The notes beneath the pieces are model-generated. The model did not search any database and was not told the origin of the DNA. It saw nothing but the letters and a program-made list of their open reading frames with translations. A DNA stretch of 64,000 bases, taken from assembly GCF_024346875.1 (NCBI RefSeq), contig NZ_AP024871.1, positions 248,001 through 312,000 on the forward strand. The letters run 5' to 3'. Positions 37,676 through 46,256 of the stretch are shown one piece after another. How positions within the stretch are numbered: the first letter of the stretch is position 1; the number at the start of each line of letters is the position of its first letter. Made by a program: the position numbers and the translations under genes. Source of the stretch: Vibrio gallicus (GTDB lineage Bacteria; Pseudomonadota; Gammaproteobacteria; Enterobacterales; Vibrionaceae).

Positions 37676-38647
37676 ATGCTAAAACTAGTTATCATAGGCA
37701 CCAGCTGGATCACTGAACGTTTCGTGCGTGCCGCGTTAGATACCAACAAGTTCGAATTGTACGGGGTCTATTCCCGAAATAAGGACTCTGCTCAAGCATT
37801 CGCTGACAAATTCTCAACCTCCCGCATCTATACAGACCTCGAGCAAGTGGCATTAAGTGAGGCAGATTGTATCTATGTCGCCAGCCCCAACTCTTACCAT
37901 GCACCTCAGACAATGTTGATGTTGGAAGCGGGTAAGCATGTGGTTGTCGAAAAACCAATGGCGAGCACTGCGGCACTTGCTCAGCAGATGTTTGAGGTAG
38001 CAGAAAAAAATAATGCAGTATTATTCGAGGCTTATATGTCTGAATATTTACCAAACTTTCAGGTACTGCGAGATAACCTATCTAAGCTAGGTAAAATTCG
38101 AAAGGCGAATATCAACTATTGCCAGTATTCTTCTCGCTATCAAAAGTATCTCGATGGTGAAAATCCAAATACCTTTAATCCTGACTTTTCAAATGGGTCG
38201 ATTATGGATATTGGCTTTTATTGTGTTTCAGCTACGGTTGCATTGTTTGGTGAGCCACTATCGCTGAAAGCGAATGCTGTAAAGCTGGCTTCAGGGGTTG
38301 ATGGGCATGGTAGCGTTATCTTTAACTACGGAGAGTTTGATGTTGTTGTGACGCATTCAAAGGTTAATGACAGTTTCTTAGCCAGTGAGATTCAGGGGGA
38401 GGCATCAAGCCTACAGGTCGATATGATCGCCTTATGCAATACAGTTACGCTACATCAAAGAGACCAAGCTCCTCAGAATTTGAGCGTGGATCAACACTCA
38501 AATCCCATGTATTACGAAGCGCTTAAGTTTGCCGAAAGGGTCAATCAAGGAGAGATTAATCCTCAAGATAAGCAGCGCTCTTTAATCGTCTCAAAATTAT
38601 TAACTGAGATACGTCGACAGACCGGGGTTGTATTCCCTGCGGATTAA
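37676..38647 (+). CDS. Gfo/Idh/MocA-family oxidoreductase
   Basis: NAD(P)-dependent dehydrogenase of unknown substrate, usually a sugar, inositol or related hydroxyl compound. 323 residues. The Rossmann start is LKLVIIGTSWITERFVRAAL, with GTSWIT in place of the usual GxGxxG, as in some members. CIYVASPNSYHAPQTMLMLEAGKHVVVEKPM carries the family EKP motif near 93-95. The C-terminal alpha/beta domain follows. AGGAAT lies 5 bases before the ATG. It stands alone, divergent from pykF, with a possible operator upstream. Confidence 0.88.
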   Translation: MLKLVIIGTSWITERFVRAALDTNKFELYGVYSRNKDSAQAFADKFSTSRIYTDLEQVALSEADCIYVASPNSYHAPQTMLMLEAGKHVVVEKPMASTAALAQQMFEVAEKNNAVLFEAYMSEYLPNFQVLRDNLSKLGKIRKANINYCQYSSRYQKYLDGENPNTFNPDFSNGSIMDIGFYCVSATVALFGEPLSLKANAVKLASGVDGHGSVIFNYGEFDVVVTHSKVNDSFLASEIQGEASSLQVDMIALCNTVTLHQRDQAPQNLSVDQHSNPMYYEALKFAERVNQGEINPQDKQRSLIVSKLLTEIRRQTGVVFPAD

Positions 38648-38697
38648 AGATAAAGCAGAACGGTAGGTTTTGGTTAACCAAGCTTTAATAGTAATTA

Positions 38698-38716
38698 GAT
38701 CATGATGATCTTTTTA
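38698..38716 (+). terminator. Possible weak terminator after the oxidoreductase gene
   Basis: AGATC-ATGAT-GATCT followed by TTTTTA. The stem is only 5 bases, so the call is tentative. A second inverted repeat, AGTATGG...CCATACT (38755-38778), lies just before the ribosome site of the next gene. Confidence 0.35.
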
Positions 38717-38800
38717 CTATTAAGCACTCTAGGCTACTGAGTATTCGCATGTGGAGTATGGTAGGCTAATCCCATACTGTAAGTGATATGGAGCATTGTT

Positions 38801-39721
38801 ATGCAGCAATCTTATCGTTACCCTATTGGTACTGTGGGGCAAAAATGGACACACAAAGAGGTGCAACAATGGCGTGATAGCCGTGTTGTGCAGCGTTCGT
38901 ATCAAGATGATGTGCTAGTAAAAATAGAACAAGTAAGTGATGCATTTGAGCGTATTCAATATGGCGAACTTAACTATCAATCTGGTAAGTACCCTCTATT
39001 TGGGTTCACATCTAAGGGCTGGGATAACAGCAAACCCACTGTCTTGGTGACCGGAGGTGTACACGGTTATGAAACCTCTGGCGTTCACGGATCCTTGTTG
39101 TTTTTAAAAGATAAGGCAGAACAGTACCTCGACAGCTTTAACTTGATTGTTGTGCCGTGCGTTTCACCGTGGGGTTATGAGATCATTAATCGCTGGAATC
39201 CAGATGCTGTTGATCCGAACCGCTCTTTTGTTGCCAATAGCCCAGCGCCTGAATCTGCATTGGTGATGCAGTTTGTGCAGGGTCTAGGCGTTGATATATT
39301 AGCTCATATTGACCTGCATGAGACCACAGATAGTGATGAGCAAGAGTTTCGCCCAGCTCTTGCGGCTAGAGACGGTATCGAGTTTTCAGCAGGCTCAATT
39401 CCCGATGGCTTTTATACCGTTGGGGATACAAATAACCCTCAGCCTGAATTGCAAAAGGCGGTTATTGAATCGGTTTCTAAGGTGACTCACATTGCACCCG
39501 CCGATCCTGACGGAACGATTATCGGCTCCCCTGTAGTTCAGTTTGGTGTGATTAACTATCCGCTACAAAAGCTTGGTTTATGTGCTGGCTTTACTGGAGC
39601 GCAATACACCACCACAACGGAGGTGTATCCAGATAGTAATAAGGCGACAGCGCAGCAGTGCAATCTTGCTCAGGTAGCCGCTATTTGCGGTATGTTGGAT
39701 TATCTGCGCACTGTTTTGTAG
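38801..39721 (+). CDS. M14-family zinc carboxypeptidase-like protein
   Basis: Metallohydrolase of the M14 / succinylglutamate desuccinylase superfamily. 306 residues from the ATG at 38801 (GGAG about 8 bases upstream); an in-frame start 18 bases earlier is possible. The zinc motif HxxE is H88 to E91 in GGVHGYETSG. Substrate-binding N140-R141 lies in PDAVDPNRSF, and AHIDLHETTD (168-177) supplies the third ligand. It has no signal peptide, so action is cytoplasmic. Whether it is a peptidase or an N-acyl amino acid deacylase is open. Confidence 0.83.
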   Translation: MQQSYRYPIGTVGQKWTHKEVQQWRDSRVVQRSYQDDVLVKIEQVSDAFERIQYGELNYQSGKYPLFGFTSKGWDNSKPTVLVTGGVHGYETSGVHGSLLFLKDKAEQYLDSFNLIVVPCVSPWGYEIINRWNPDAVDPNRSFVANSPAPESALVMQFVQGLGVDILAHIDLHETTDSDEQEFRPALAARDGIEFSAGSIPDGFYTVGDTNNPQPELQKAVIESVSKVTHIAPADPDGTIIGSPVVQFGVINYPLQKLGLCAGFTGAQYTTTTEVYPDSNKATAQQCNLAQVAAICGMLDYLRTVL

Positions 39722-39749
39722 CTATTAGAGGCGGTGTAGGGCGTATTTG

Positions 39750-41102
39750 TTATGCTTTTACCGCCTTAAATTTCAGTTCAGTAAGTAGCTTTAGATCTTT
39801 CCACAGCATAGGTGCCACAATTAGGGTCAGCACTAAATTAGAAAGAGGTAAGGCTAGCCAAACCCCAGTGACTCCAAGCCATTGTGGTACAAAATAAAGA
39901 AAGGGGAACTGCACCAACATGTTACCCATAGACACAAATAGCGCTTTGCCTCCTTTACCCACCGCCATGAAATAAACCGAAGCCAAGAATAGAAAGCCAT
40001 CTAAGAACAGCAGGCTCAGATGCAACCTTAATCCCTCTATTGTGGTGCGAAGTAGGCTTTCATCTTGGCTTGAAAATAGTGAGATGAAAAACTCAGGATA
40101 TAGATTTAGTAGTAGTATCGTGGCCGTCCCTGATATCAATATAACCTTGCCAGCTAACATGACAGTCTGCTTTACTCTATGTGGTCTAGCATTGCCAAAA
40201 TCATAGCTAACCGGAGGCTGCATACCGGCGGCAATCCCTTCTGCAAACAGGTAGTACAAGGTCGCAATATAGCCGATGATAGCAAACGCCCCTACGTAGA
40301 CCTCACCCCCATACTTCATTAACAACAGGTTATGTAGCGCAATAACAAACGAGAAGTAAGCAAACATCACTAAGCTTGAACTGCCGAGTCGGCTGATAGC
40401 TAATATGGATGAGAGATTTAGCCTAATCTTGGTAACGCGGATCTCGGCTTGCGCACTAATAAAATAGACAACGCCAACTCCAGTGACAATGATTTGAGAG
40501 ATTGCCGTTGCAATCGCCGCGCCGCGCAACCCTTGGTCGAGTACGCCAAGATAGAGGTAATCGAGCCCGATATTTAGCACGGCACCAAGGATCGTTAGTG
40601 CCGTCGCTATGTGCGGGCTATTGTCGTTGCGTATTAATATGGGTATCGCGGTAGATATAATGGCAAAAGGAGCCACGTAACCAAATATATGAATATAGTC
40701 ATAGCCGTGTTGTAGTGACACCCCATGAGCGCCCTGCAATAGTAATAATTGATGACCAAACAACATGACTAATGGGGTAGCAAGAGCAGAGAAGAATAAT
40801 AGTAATCCTATAGCATTATTAAGTATCCGCTGTGCTTGGGAGTTATCGCCAGCGCCTCTTGCCATTGATATTAGGCTCCCCGCTCCCATCCCAACTAAAA
40901 TACCAAACCCCATAATGGAAGCGATAATCGGCCAGGCCATATTGATACCGGCAAGCCCCGCATAGCCGACATAATGACCAACAAATATACCATCGATAAT
41001 TTGATATAGGCCACTGATTAGCATAGCGGCGACAGAAGGTATGGCAAAGCGCCAAAACACGCGGCTTACGGGTTCATCTTTTTGTATGGTATCTGTGGAC
41101 AT
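39750..41102 (-). CDS. MATE-family multidrug/cation antiporter
   Basis: Inner-membrane exporter of the multidrug and toxic compound extrusion family, driven by sodium or protons. 450 residues with twelve hydrophobic segments in two related halves. The N-terminal FWRFAIPSVAAMLISGLYQIIDGIFVG and GMGAGSLISMARGAGD are family blocks, and the second half has the matching AEGIAAGMQPPVSYDFGNAR. It resembles the DinF/VmrA branch more than NorM, by eye. The gene converges on the M14 gene with 28 bases between stops. Confidence 0.9.
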   Translation of the reverse strand: MSTDTIQKDEPVSRVFWRFAIPSVAAMLISGLYQIIDGIFVGHYVGYAGLAGINMAWPIIASIMGFGILVGMGAGSLISMARGAGDNSQAQRILNNAIGLLLFFSALATPLVMLFGHQLLLLQGAHGVSLQHGYDYIHIFGYVAPFAIISTAIPILIRNDNSPHIATALTILGAVLNIGLDYLYLGVLDQGLRGAAIATAISQIIVTGVGVVYFISAQAEIRVTKIRLNLSSILAISRLGSSSLVMFAYFSFVIALHNLLLMKYGGEVYVGAFAIIGYIATLYYLFAEGIAAGMQPPVSYDFGNARPHRVKQTVMLAGKVILISGTATILLLNLYPEFFISLFSSQDESLLRTTIEGLRLHLSLLFLDGFLFLASVYFMAVGKGGKALFVSMGNMLVQFPFLYFVPQWLGVTGVWLALPLSNLVLTLIVAPMLWKDLKLLTELKFKAVKA

Positions 41103-41287
41103 GCATCACTACGGGTCATGAGAAAAACAACGGTTATTATTTATTAAAATAGCGTTAAATAAAGTTGGGCTGTGCTTTTTTGTCGGATAGAGCAAGTAAA
41201 TCAGAGGGGAAAAGTGACCTTTGATTTCCGAAAAATATTAAGTTGCGGGTGAATAAATGGCATATAGTTTGAATAGTAAATATAAAG

Positions 41288-41309
41288 TTGCATAAACATC
41301 TCTATGCAA
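41288..41309. promoter_or_regulatory. Inverted repeat upstream of focA
   Basis: TTGCATA and TATGCAA are exact inverse repeats across 8 bases, 63 bases before the focA start. The dyad could be an operator or a leader hairpin. It is not the FNR motif TTGATNNNNATCAA, which I did not find in the 269-base upstream region. Confidence 0.45.
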
Positions 41310-41371
41310 TGATTTATTGTAAGAGTAAATTCTGCGTACTATTTAACCCTCTAATATGGATAAGATTGCAC

Positions 41372-42232
41372 ATGGCTGATTCTGATCTGAATACTTTTGA
41401 CTCATTTATGCCCCCTGAAATGGCGAAACGCGCTGTTGAAGCAGGTGTAAAGAAAGCCAGTAAAAACCAGTTTAAATCATTTCTTTTGGCAATAACCGCA
41501 GGCATACACATTGGTATTGCCTTTGTCTTTTATACAGTAGTTACTACTGGCGCTGGCGATATGGCCTACGGAATAAGCAAGCTAGCTGGTGGTTTAGCAT
41601 TCAGCCTTGGTTTGATCTTAGTGGTTGTTACCGGTGCTGAGCTATTCACTAGTAGTGTGCTTACTCTAGTTGCACGAGCAAGTGGTAAAATTACTACGCT
41701 TCAGCTTCTTAAGAACTGGGCAGCTGTTTATTGTGGTAACTTTGTTGGCGCAATCATCTTAGTGGGCGTTATGCTCGTTACCCGTGAATACATGGGCGAC
41801 AATGGCCAAATGGGCTTGAACGCTATGGCTATCTCACAACATAAACTGCATCACACATTTATCCAGGCTGTAGCGCTAGGTATTATGTGTAACCTGCTTG
41901 TTTGTCTTGCAGTATGGATGACCTACGGTGCTCGCTCATTAACTGATAAAGTGATGGTTCTTATCCTACCTGTAGCGATGTTCGTTGCTTCTGGTTTTGA
42001 ACACTGTATTGCAAATATGTTCCAAGTACCTATGGCAATTGCTATTAAAAACTTCGCTCCAGCTGAGTTTTGGCACATGACCGGTGCAAATATTGCAAAC
42101 TACGCAGACCTAAATGTAATGGGTTTTGTTGTAAACAACCTAATCCCTGTAACTATCGGTAACATCATCGGCGGTGGTTTATTTGTAGGTGTTTACTACT
42201 GGTTGATCTTCCTTCGTGACGATAACAAGTAA
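41372..42232 (+). CDS. focA: Formate channel FocA
   Basis: Pentameric formate/nitrite transporter family channel that moves formate across the inner membrane. 286 residues, as in E. coli FocA. The start MADSDLNTFDSFMPPEMA is supported by GGATAAG about 11 bases upstream and by homology; 28 upstream codons are open but unlikely. Six membrane segments, with KLAGGLAFSLGLILVVVTGAELFTSS and NFVGA blocks; the channel-gating histidine region lies in AISQHKLHH. No pflB follows, so unlike E. coli it is a single-gene unit ending in its own terminator. Confidence 0.94.
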   Translation: MADSDLNTFDSFMPPEMAKRAVEAGVKKASKNQFKSFLLAITAGIHIGIAFVFYTVVTTGAGDMAYGISKLAGGLAFSLGLILVVVTGAELFTSSVLTLVARASGKITTLQLLKNWAAVYCGNFVGAIILVGVMLVTREYMGDNGQMGLNAMAISQHKLHHTFIQAVALGIMCNLLVCLAVWMTYGARSLTDKVMVLILPVAMFVASGFEHCIANMFQVPMAIAIKNFAPAEFWHMTGANIANYADLNVMGFVVNNLIPVTIGNIIGGGLFVGVYYWLIFLRDDNK

Positions 42233-42249
42233 CCTTATATCTAATATTA

Positions 42250-42278
42250 AATCCGCGCTTAGCGCGGATTTTTTTTGC
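42250..42278 (+). terminator. Terminator after focA
   Basis: ATCCGCGCT and AGCGCGGAT form a GC-rich hairpin followed by eight T. Confidence 0.93.
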
Positions 42279-42424
42279 CTGTGATTTACGGTTAGTAGTA
42301 ATAAACCGCTATTTTGGAATATGTAGCGATTAAGTGTTGAATCTTATTCAGGGATTATGGACTCAGCTGGGTGCTAGGGCCATAATAGTTGTACCCCTAA
42401 AGAGAACAATATTGGGATTAATCA

Positions 42425-43324
42425 GTGCAATCTCACTCCGCCCAGCAGGTTGGTATTTCGTACCTATCTAGCTGTGTTATACGACCGCTAATCGCGCTAC
42501 TTCTAGGAAGTGGTCTTCTGTTTTCGACTGCGGTTTATGCCGAGGATATATCTAGCAGTGTTGCTCAAAGTGGAAGTCGCTTAGATAGCGGTGGTTACTT
42601 TGAGGTAGGGGTTAGTGCGCTGGCCATAAACCAGGTTGATGTGCGTGATTCCGAGCATGATGATGTTCAACCGCTATTAATGCTTAGTGGCATTTATCAA
42701 TATAAAGGGTTGTTCGTTGAGCTGGTTCATCTCTCGCAAGATGGAACCAATCTTGGATATAATTTTTGGAACTCAGAGCATTGGTCACTTGATTTCTTAG
42801 CGGCAAACCTAGAGATGACGTGGCAAAGAGATGATGATTCAGACCTTAGTTCGATGAACGAAGCACAAAAAAATGCTTACCTGATGTCGGATGAGTCTCT
42901 CTATGTTGGCGCTGGTATTCGCGCAACTCGCTATTGGGATGATAACTATGTATTCCAGTTCCGAGCGGTGAGTGATTATTATAATAATCAGGGCTTTCAG
43001 AGCACAGTAAGGCTAGGTAAGTCGTGGCAGGTGCGAAACTGGAATCTATATACTTTGGGCGGTGCCACATACCTGTCGAAGCAGTTGACTCGTAATATAT
43101 ATGGTGTAAGCGCAGAGGAAGCGACCAGTCAATTTTATCAATATCAACCGGGAAGCGCGATTAATTACAGCCTAGAGCTTGGTGCAGCTTATCCTATCAG
43201 CCAAGATTTCGTATTTCGCTCAATCTATCGTATTACGTCGATATCGGATGAAATCTCCGAAAGCCCATTTAGTAAGGCGGATTACAACTCGTTATTTAAC
43301 GTCTCAATAAGTTATGTATTTTAG
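42425..43324 (+). CDS. MipA/OmpV-like outer-membrane protein
   Basis: Predicted outer-membrane beta-barrel of the MipA/OmpV family. 299 residues from a GTG at 42425. A signal peptide (VIRPLIALLLGSGLLFSTAV, cleaved near VYA-ED) begins about 20 residues in, which is unusually late, so the true start is uncertain. Alternating strands and a C-terminal phenylalanine (NVSISYVF) fit a barrel assembled by BAM. Eight bases separate it from the DUF3019 gene, and the order barrel, DUF3019, response regulator, sensor indicates one operon. This is distinct from the OmpV gene 3 kb away. Confidence 0.8.
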   Translation: MQSHSAQQVGISYLSSCVIRPLIALLLGSGLLFSTAVYAEDISSSVAQSGSRLDSGGYFEVGVSALAINQVDVRDSEHDDVQPLLMLSGIYQYKGLFVELVHLSQDGTNLGYNFWNSEHWSLDFLAANLEMTWQRDDDSDLSSMNEAQKNAYLMSDESLYVGAGIRATRYWDDNYVFQFRAVSDYYNNQGFQSTVRLGKSWQVRNWNLYTLGGATYLSKQLTRNIYGVSAEEATSQFYQYQPGSAINYSLELGAAYPISQDFVFRSIYRITSISDEISESPFSKADYNSLFNVSISYVF

Positions 43325-43332
43325 GTGGAAGC

Positions 43333-43722
43333 ATGAATAGATTATTTTTGTGCTGCCTATTGCTGTTATTTATGAGTGCTATGCCAGCGTCAGCAGCAGA
43401 GCATAGTATCGATTTTACTGCCACCCCACAGCAGTGCGTTGCTCTGCACAAAGGCCAGACCTGCTATCAAACGATAGCGTTTCAATGGCAGACCCCAAAT
43501 AACGGAAAGTACTGCTTGTTGCAGGTGGACAATGGTAAAAACCTTGTATGCTGGGAAGGGCGTTTCTTGCAAGGCTATGAATACAGCTTTGAAAACGCAA
43601 ATACTACGACGTATCGGCTAATTGAGCAAACCACTGCTAAGGTGCTGGCTGAGGTTAAAGTGGTCGTAACTTGGGTATATAAGGCGCCCAAGCAGTCCCA
43701 ATCTGGATGGAGATTATTTTGA
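43333..43722 (+). CDS. DUF3019 family exported protein
   Basis: 129 residues, DUF3019 family, function unknown. Residues 1-22 form a signal peptide (LFLCCLLLLFMSAMPASA-AE), so it is periplasmic. Four cysteines in the mature part (C34, C44, C59, C67) suggest two disulfides. GGTGGAAG lies just before the ATG. Its stop overlaps the start of the response-regulator gene, so the exported protein is translated with a two-component system; a sensing or accessory role is plausible. Confidence 0.82.
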   Translation: MNRLFLCCLLLLFMSAMPASAAEHSIDFTATPQQCVALHKGQTCYQTIAFQWQTPNNGKYCLLQVDNGKNLVCWEGRFLQGYEYSFENANTTTYRLIEQTTAKVLAEVKVVVTWVYKAPKQSQSGWRLF

Positions 43723-44414
43723 GCGACAAAAAGCACATATTGGTGGTTGAAGATGATACATCGTTGGCTGAGTGGATCGGAGATTATCTTATCGATCACG
43801 ATTATAGTGTGACGGTCGCAAGTCAGGGGGATTTTGCTCTACAGATGATATCTGAAGAAAGCCCAGACCTTGTATTATTGGATGTCATGTTACCAGTTAA
43901 GGGGGGCTTTGATGTCTGTAAAGAGGCGAGAGCCTTCTATTCAGGCCCGATATTATTTATGACCGCTTGTGTGGAAGATGGTGATGAAATTAAAGGCCTA
44001 GAAGTGGGTGCTGATGACTATCTAACCAAACCTGTACGCCCTAAGGTTATGCTGGCTCATATTAAGGCGCTGTTGCGTCGCGCTACGGATGAAAAGCCCA
44101 AACAACTGCTGCAGTTTGACAGTTTGACCCTTAATGCCACCGCAAAGTCGGTCACGATTGGTAATTATAGTCTAGATCTCAACGCGAATGAGTTCGATGC
44201 GTTTTGGTTGTTGGCTTCTAAACAAGGCACTGTGGTTTCTCGTACCGATCTCACCACGCAGTTGCGCGGGATTGAATATGATGGCTTTGATCGCTCTATT
44301 GATAACCGTATTTCACGGCTAAGAAAAAAGCTTCAAGATGCGCCACCGCAAGCCTATAAAATCAAAACGATTCGTGGGCAAGGTTACCTGTTTTGCCGCG
44401 ATGATAACCAGTAG
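43719..44414 (+). CDS. carR: OmpR-family response regulator, CarR/VprA-like
   Basis: DNA-binding response regulator. 231 residues from a TTG at 43719, preferred over an ATG at 43707 because GGAG sits 6 bases before the TTG and the protein then starts MSDKKHILVVEDD. The receiver domain has acidic ED, phosphorylated D55 (LVLLDVMLP) and the YLTKPV lysine. The winged-helix output domain is near 125-228. The symbol rests on context: in V. cholerae the CarRS (VprAB) pair lies beside ompV, as here. That system activates almEFG lipid A glycinylation and polymyxin resistance; the same role here is inference. Confidence 0.72.
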   Translation: MSDKKHILVVEDDTSLAEWIGDYLIDHDYSVTVASQGDFALQMISEESPDLVLLDVMLPVKGGFDVCKEARAFYSGPILFMTACVEDGDEIKGLEVGADDYLTKPVRPKVMLAHIKALLRRATDEKPKQLLQFDSLTLNATAKSVTIGNYSLDLNANEFDAFWLLASKQGTVVSRTDLTTQLRGIEYDGFDRSIDNRISRLRKKLQDAPPQAYKIKTIRGQGYLFCRDDNQ

Positions 44415-44428
44415 GCCAGTACTTTAAT

Positions 44429-45733
44429 ATGAGAAAGCTGATTGCTTCATTGGTTTTAGTTGTTCTTACTTCAATTGTTATCTTGGGGTGGTCGATTACG
44501 GAATATGCGACCCAACACCAAACCAAGTCGGCATCAATGATAGCGAGAGAGCGGATACAGGCATTGCAACTCACTGGGGTGAGCTTAGCGCACGCTATTG
44601 ATGATAGCGGGGTTGATAGTAAAGGCCTTATAGAAAGCTGGAATCAACATAACAATGAACAGCTGTCACTGATTAATGAGGCGAATTTTCCTTTGCCACC
44701 CTCATTGAAATTGCAGTTTGAATCCCAAGGCTCGCTGGTACTGGAATCGAACGAAGGAGTCTCCCTTCACTATCGGCTACCGAATACTGGCAAGGTACTG
44801 AATATCAAAACCCATTTATTACCAGTAGAAGAGCAAGTTCCGACTTTTAATCGGCTTTACACCCTGCTTTTTTATGTTGGTATGGTAGTTATTTTGTTGC
44901 TGTGGGTGTCTCCGCTGATTCGACAACTACTGAATCTGAGTAGGGTGACTAAATCCTTTGGTATGGGGGAGCTTCAACAACGAATTCAGGTAAATAGGTC
45001 ATCCTATATTGCTGAAATTGAAACCGAATTTAATAAGATGGCCGACCGTATCTCACAGCTAGTAGATGACAATAAACTGTTGAGTCGCGCTGTATCACAT
45101 GATCTAAAAACACCAATAGCCAGACTCAGATTTGGCATAGAAGCTGTCGAAGAAACCGATAATGAACAGCTGCAGCTTAAATATTTTACCCGCATCAATC
45201 GTGACTTAGATACTATGGAGGAGCTGGTCTCAACCTTGCTCAGTTATGCAAGGCTCGATCAAGCCAATATTGAGCCCAAGTTAGAGGTTATTGAGTTTAA
45301 TAGTTGGTTGGAAACTAAGTTAGCCGCTTATACCTCAGATACCCATCAACTCGAATTTCGACCCTATTCTAAGCCTATAATGGTAGAGAGTGACCCTAAA
45401 TACTTATCCATGCAATTAGGGAATCTGCTGAGTAATGCTGAGCGTTTTGGGGTATCCAAAATATGCGTACAGCTTGTACAACAGGGCAATATAGCGGAGC
45501 TTACGGTTGCCGATGACGGCAAAGGAATTGATGAGCAAGAAGCAGAGCAGGTAATAAAACCCTTTGTAAGAGGAACACAAAGCCGAGACAACGCCGGACA
45601 CGGTATGGGGCTAGCTATCGTCGTACGCATCGGTGCCTGGATGGGATCAAAGCTTTCCATCCATAGTGATCCAGAGCTTGGCGGTGCGAGTATGAAATTA
45701 AGCCTAGCGATACTCGACAAAAAATCCCGATAA
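44429..45733 (+). CDS. carS: Sensor histidine kinase, CarS/VprB-like
   Basis: Inner-membrane sensor kinase partner of the preceding regulator. 434 residues: a first membrane helix (IASLVLVVLTSIVILGW), a periplasmic sensor of about 110 residues, a second helix (LLFYVGMVVILLLWVSPL), a HAMP linker, the phosphoacceptor H in AVSHDLKTPIARLR, and an ATPase with N box (LGNLLSNAERFG), G1 DDGKGI and G2 GHGMGLAI. The gap to the regulator is 14 bases. Symbol by synteny, as for the regulator. Confidence 0.72.
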   Translation: MRKLIASLVLVVLTSIVILGWSITEYATQHQTKSASMIARERIQALQLTGVSLAHAIDDSGVDSKGLIESWNQHNNEQLSLINEANFPLPPSLKLQFESQGSLVLESNEGVSLHYRLPNTGKVLNIKTHLLPVEEQVPTFNRLYTLLFYVGMVVILLLWVSPLIRQLLNLSRVTKSFGMGELQQRIQVNRSSYIAEIETEFNKMADRISQLVDDNKLLSRAVSHDLKTPIARLRFGIEAVEETDNEQLQLKYFTRINRDLDTMEELVSTLLSYARLDQANIEPKLEVIEFNSWLETKLAAYTSDTHQLEFRPYSKPIMVESDPKYLSMQLGNLLSNAERFGVSKICVQLVQQGNIAELTVADDGKGIDEQEAEQVIKPFVRGTQSRDNAGHGMGLAIVVRIGAWMGSKLSIHSDPELGGASMKLSLAILDKKSR

Positions 45734-45766
45734 AAAAAGCACCCAACTAGTGATAAGTAGGGTGCT
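45732..45766 (-). terminator. Terminator of the lipoprotein gene
   Basis: On the minus strand AGCACCC and GGGTGCT pair around a partly paired loop and are followed by seven T. On the plus strand there is no T-run, so termination of the kinase operon is less clear. Confidence 0.75.
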
Positions 45767-45785
45767 TCGCGTCAAAATAATGAGG

Positions 45786-46241
45786 TTAACCTTTAACGTT
45801 TAGATGACTTAAGATGAACTCAGTATCGTAGATGCGATGCTTGGGATTACTAGGTATCGCCTTTAAGCCAGTCACTTCAACCACGCTAGAGCCTTCTTTA
45901 GTGATGCTTGACGTACCTATGATTAAGTCATTATTAGCGTTTGCGACTCCAACTTGACCTACAGAGTCACGATTGGTGATCTCGGTGGTGTAGGTAAAGT
46001 AAGGAAGCCCTGCTTTATGGCACAGCTGCGCGGATTTATACATCACATACTCTCGAACCTTAGCTCTATCGGTGTAGTTATTTCCAACAAAGCTAATCTG
46101 CCAGCTATCAGAGGCAATCTGTGTGGTTGTAAAACCCTTACCAAATGTCCAAAAGCTTTTTTGCGTATTATACGGAGTAGCGCAAGCGCTCAGCAGCAGT
46201 GCAAGCAACGCAACGATTGAAAAGTTATTTAGTAGCCTCAT
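45786..46241 (-). CDS. Lipoprotein of the CC0125/CC1285 family
   Basis: 151-residue predicted lipoprotein. The lipobox is LLLSACA, with the lipidated cysteine at residue 20. The mature part has the SWQISFVGNNYTDRAKVREYVMYKSAQLC block typical of the CC0125/CC1285 domain, whose function is unknown. No aspartate follows the cysteine, so export to the outer membrane is likely. It lies 15 bases after the OmpV gene on the same strand and is probably co-transcribed with it. Confidence 0.8.
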   Translation of the reverse strand: MRLLNNFSIVALLALLLSACATPYNTQKSFWTFGKGFTTTQIASDSWQISFVGNNYTDRAKVREYVMYKSAQLCHKAGLPYFTYTTEITNRDSVGQVGVANANNDLIIGTSSITKEGSSVVEVTGLKAIPSNPKHRIYDTEFILSHLNVKG

Positions 46242-46256
46242 TATAGAACCCCTAAT

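Noticed and set aside
39729..39766. AGGCGGT...ACCGCCT as a terminator between the M14 and MATE genes
   Set aside because: The loop is over 20 bases, the right arm lies in MATE coding sequence, and no T-run follows on either strand.
41206..41232. TTTGATTTCCGAAAAATA upstream of focA as an FNR box
   Set aside because: Only the left half TTGAT matches; the right half ATCAA is missing. A similar word, TGATTTCCGAAAAA, occurs at about 23198 before the RND genes, so it is more likely a chance AT-rich word.
45364..45720. 118-codon open frame on the minus strand over the sensor kinase
   Set aside because: Antisense to conserved ATPase motifs of the kinase, no supporting start signals.
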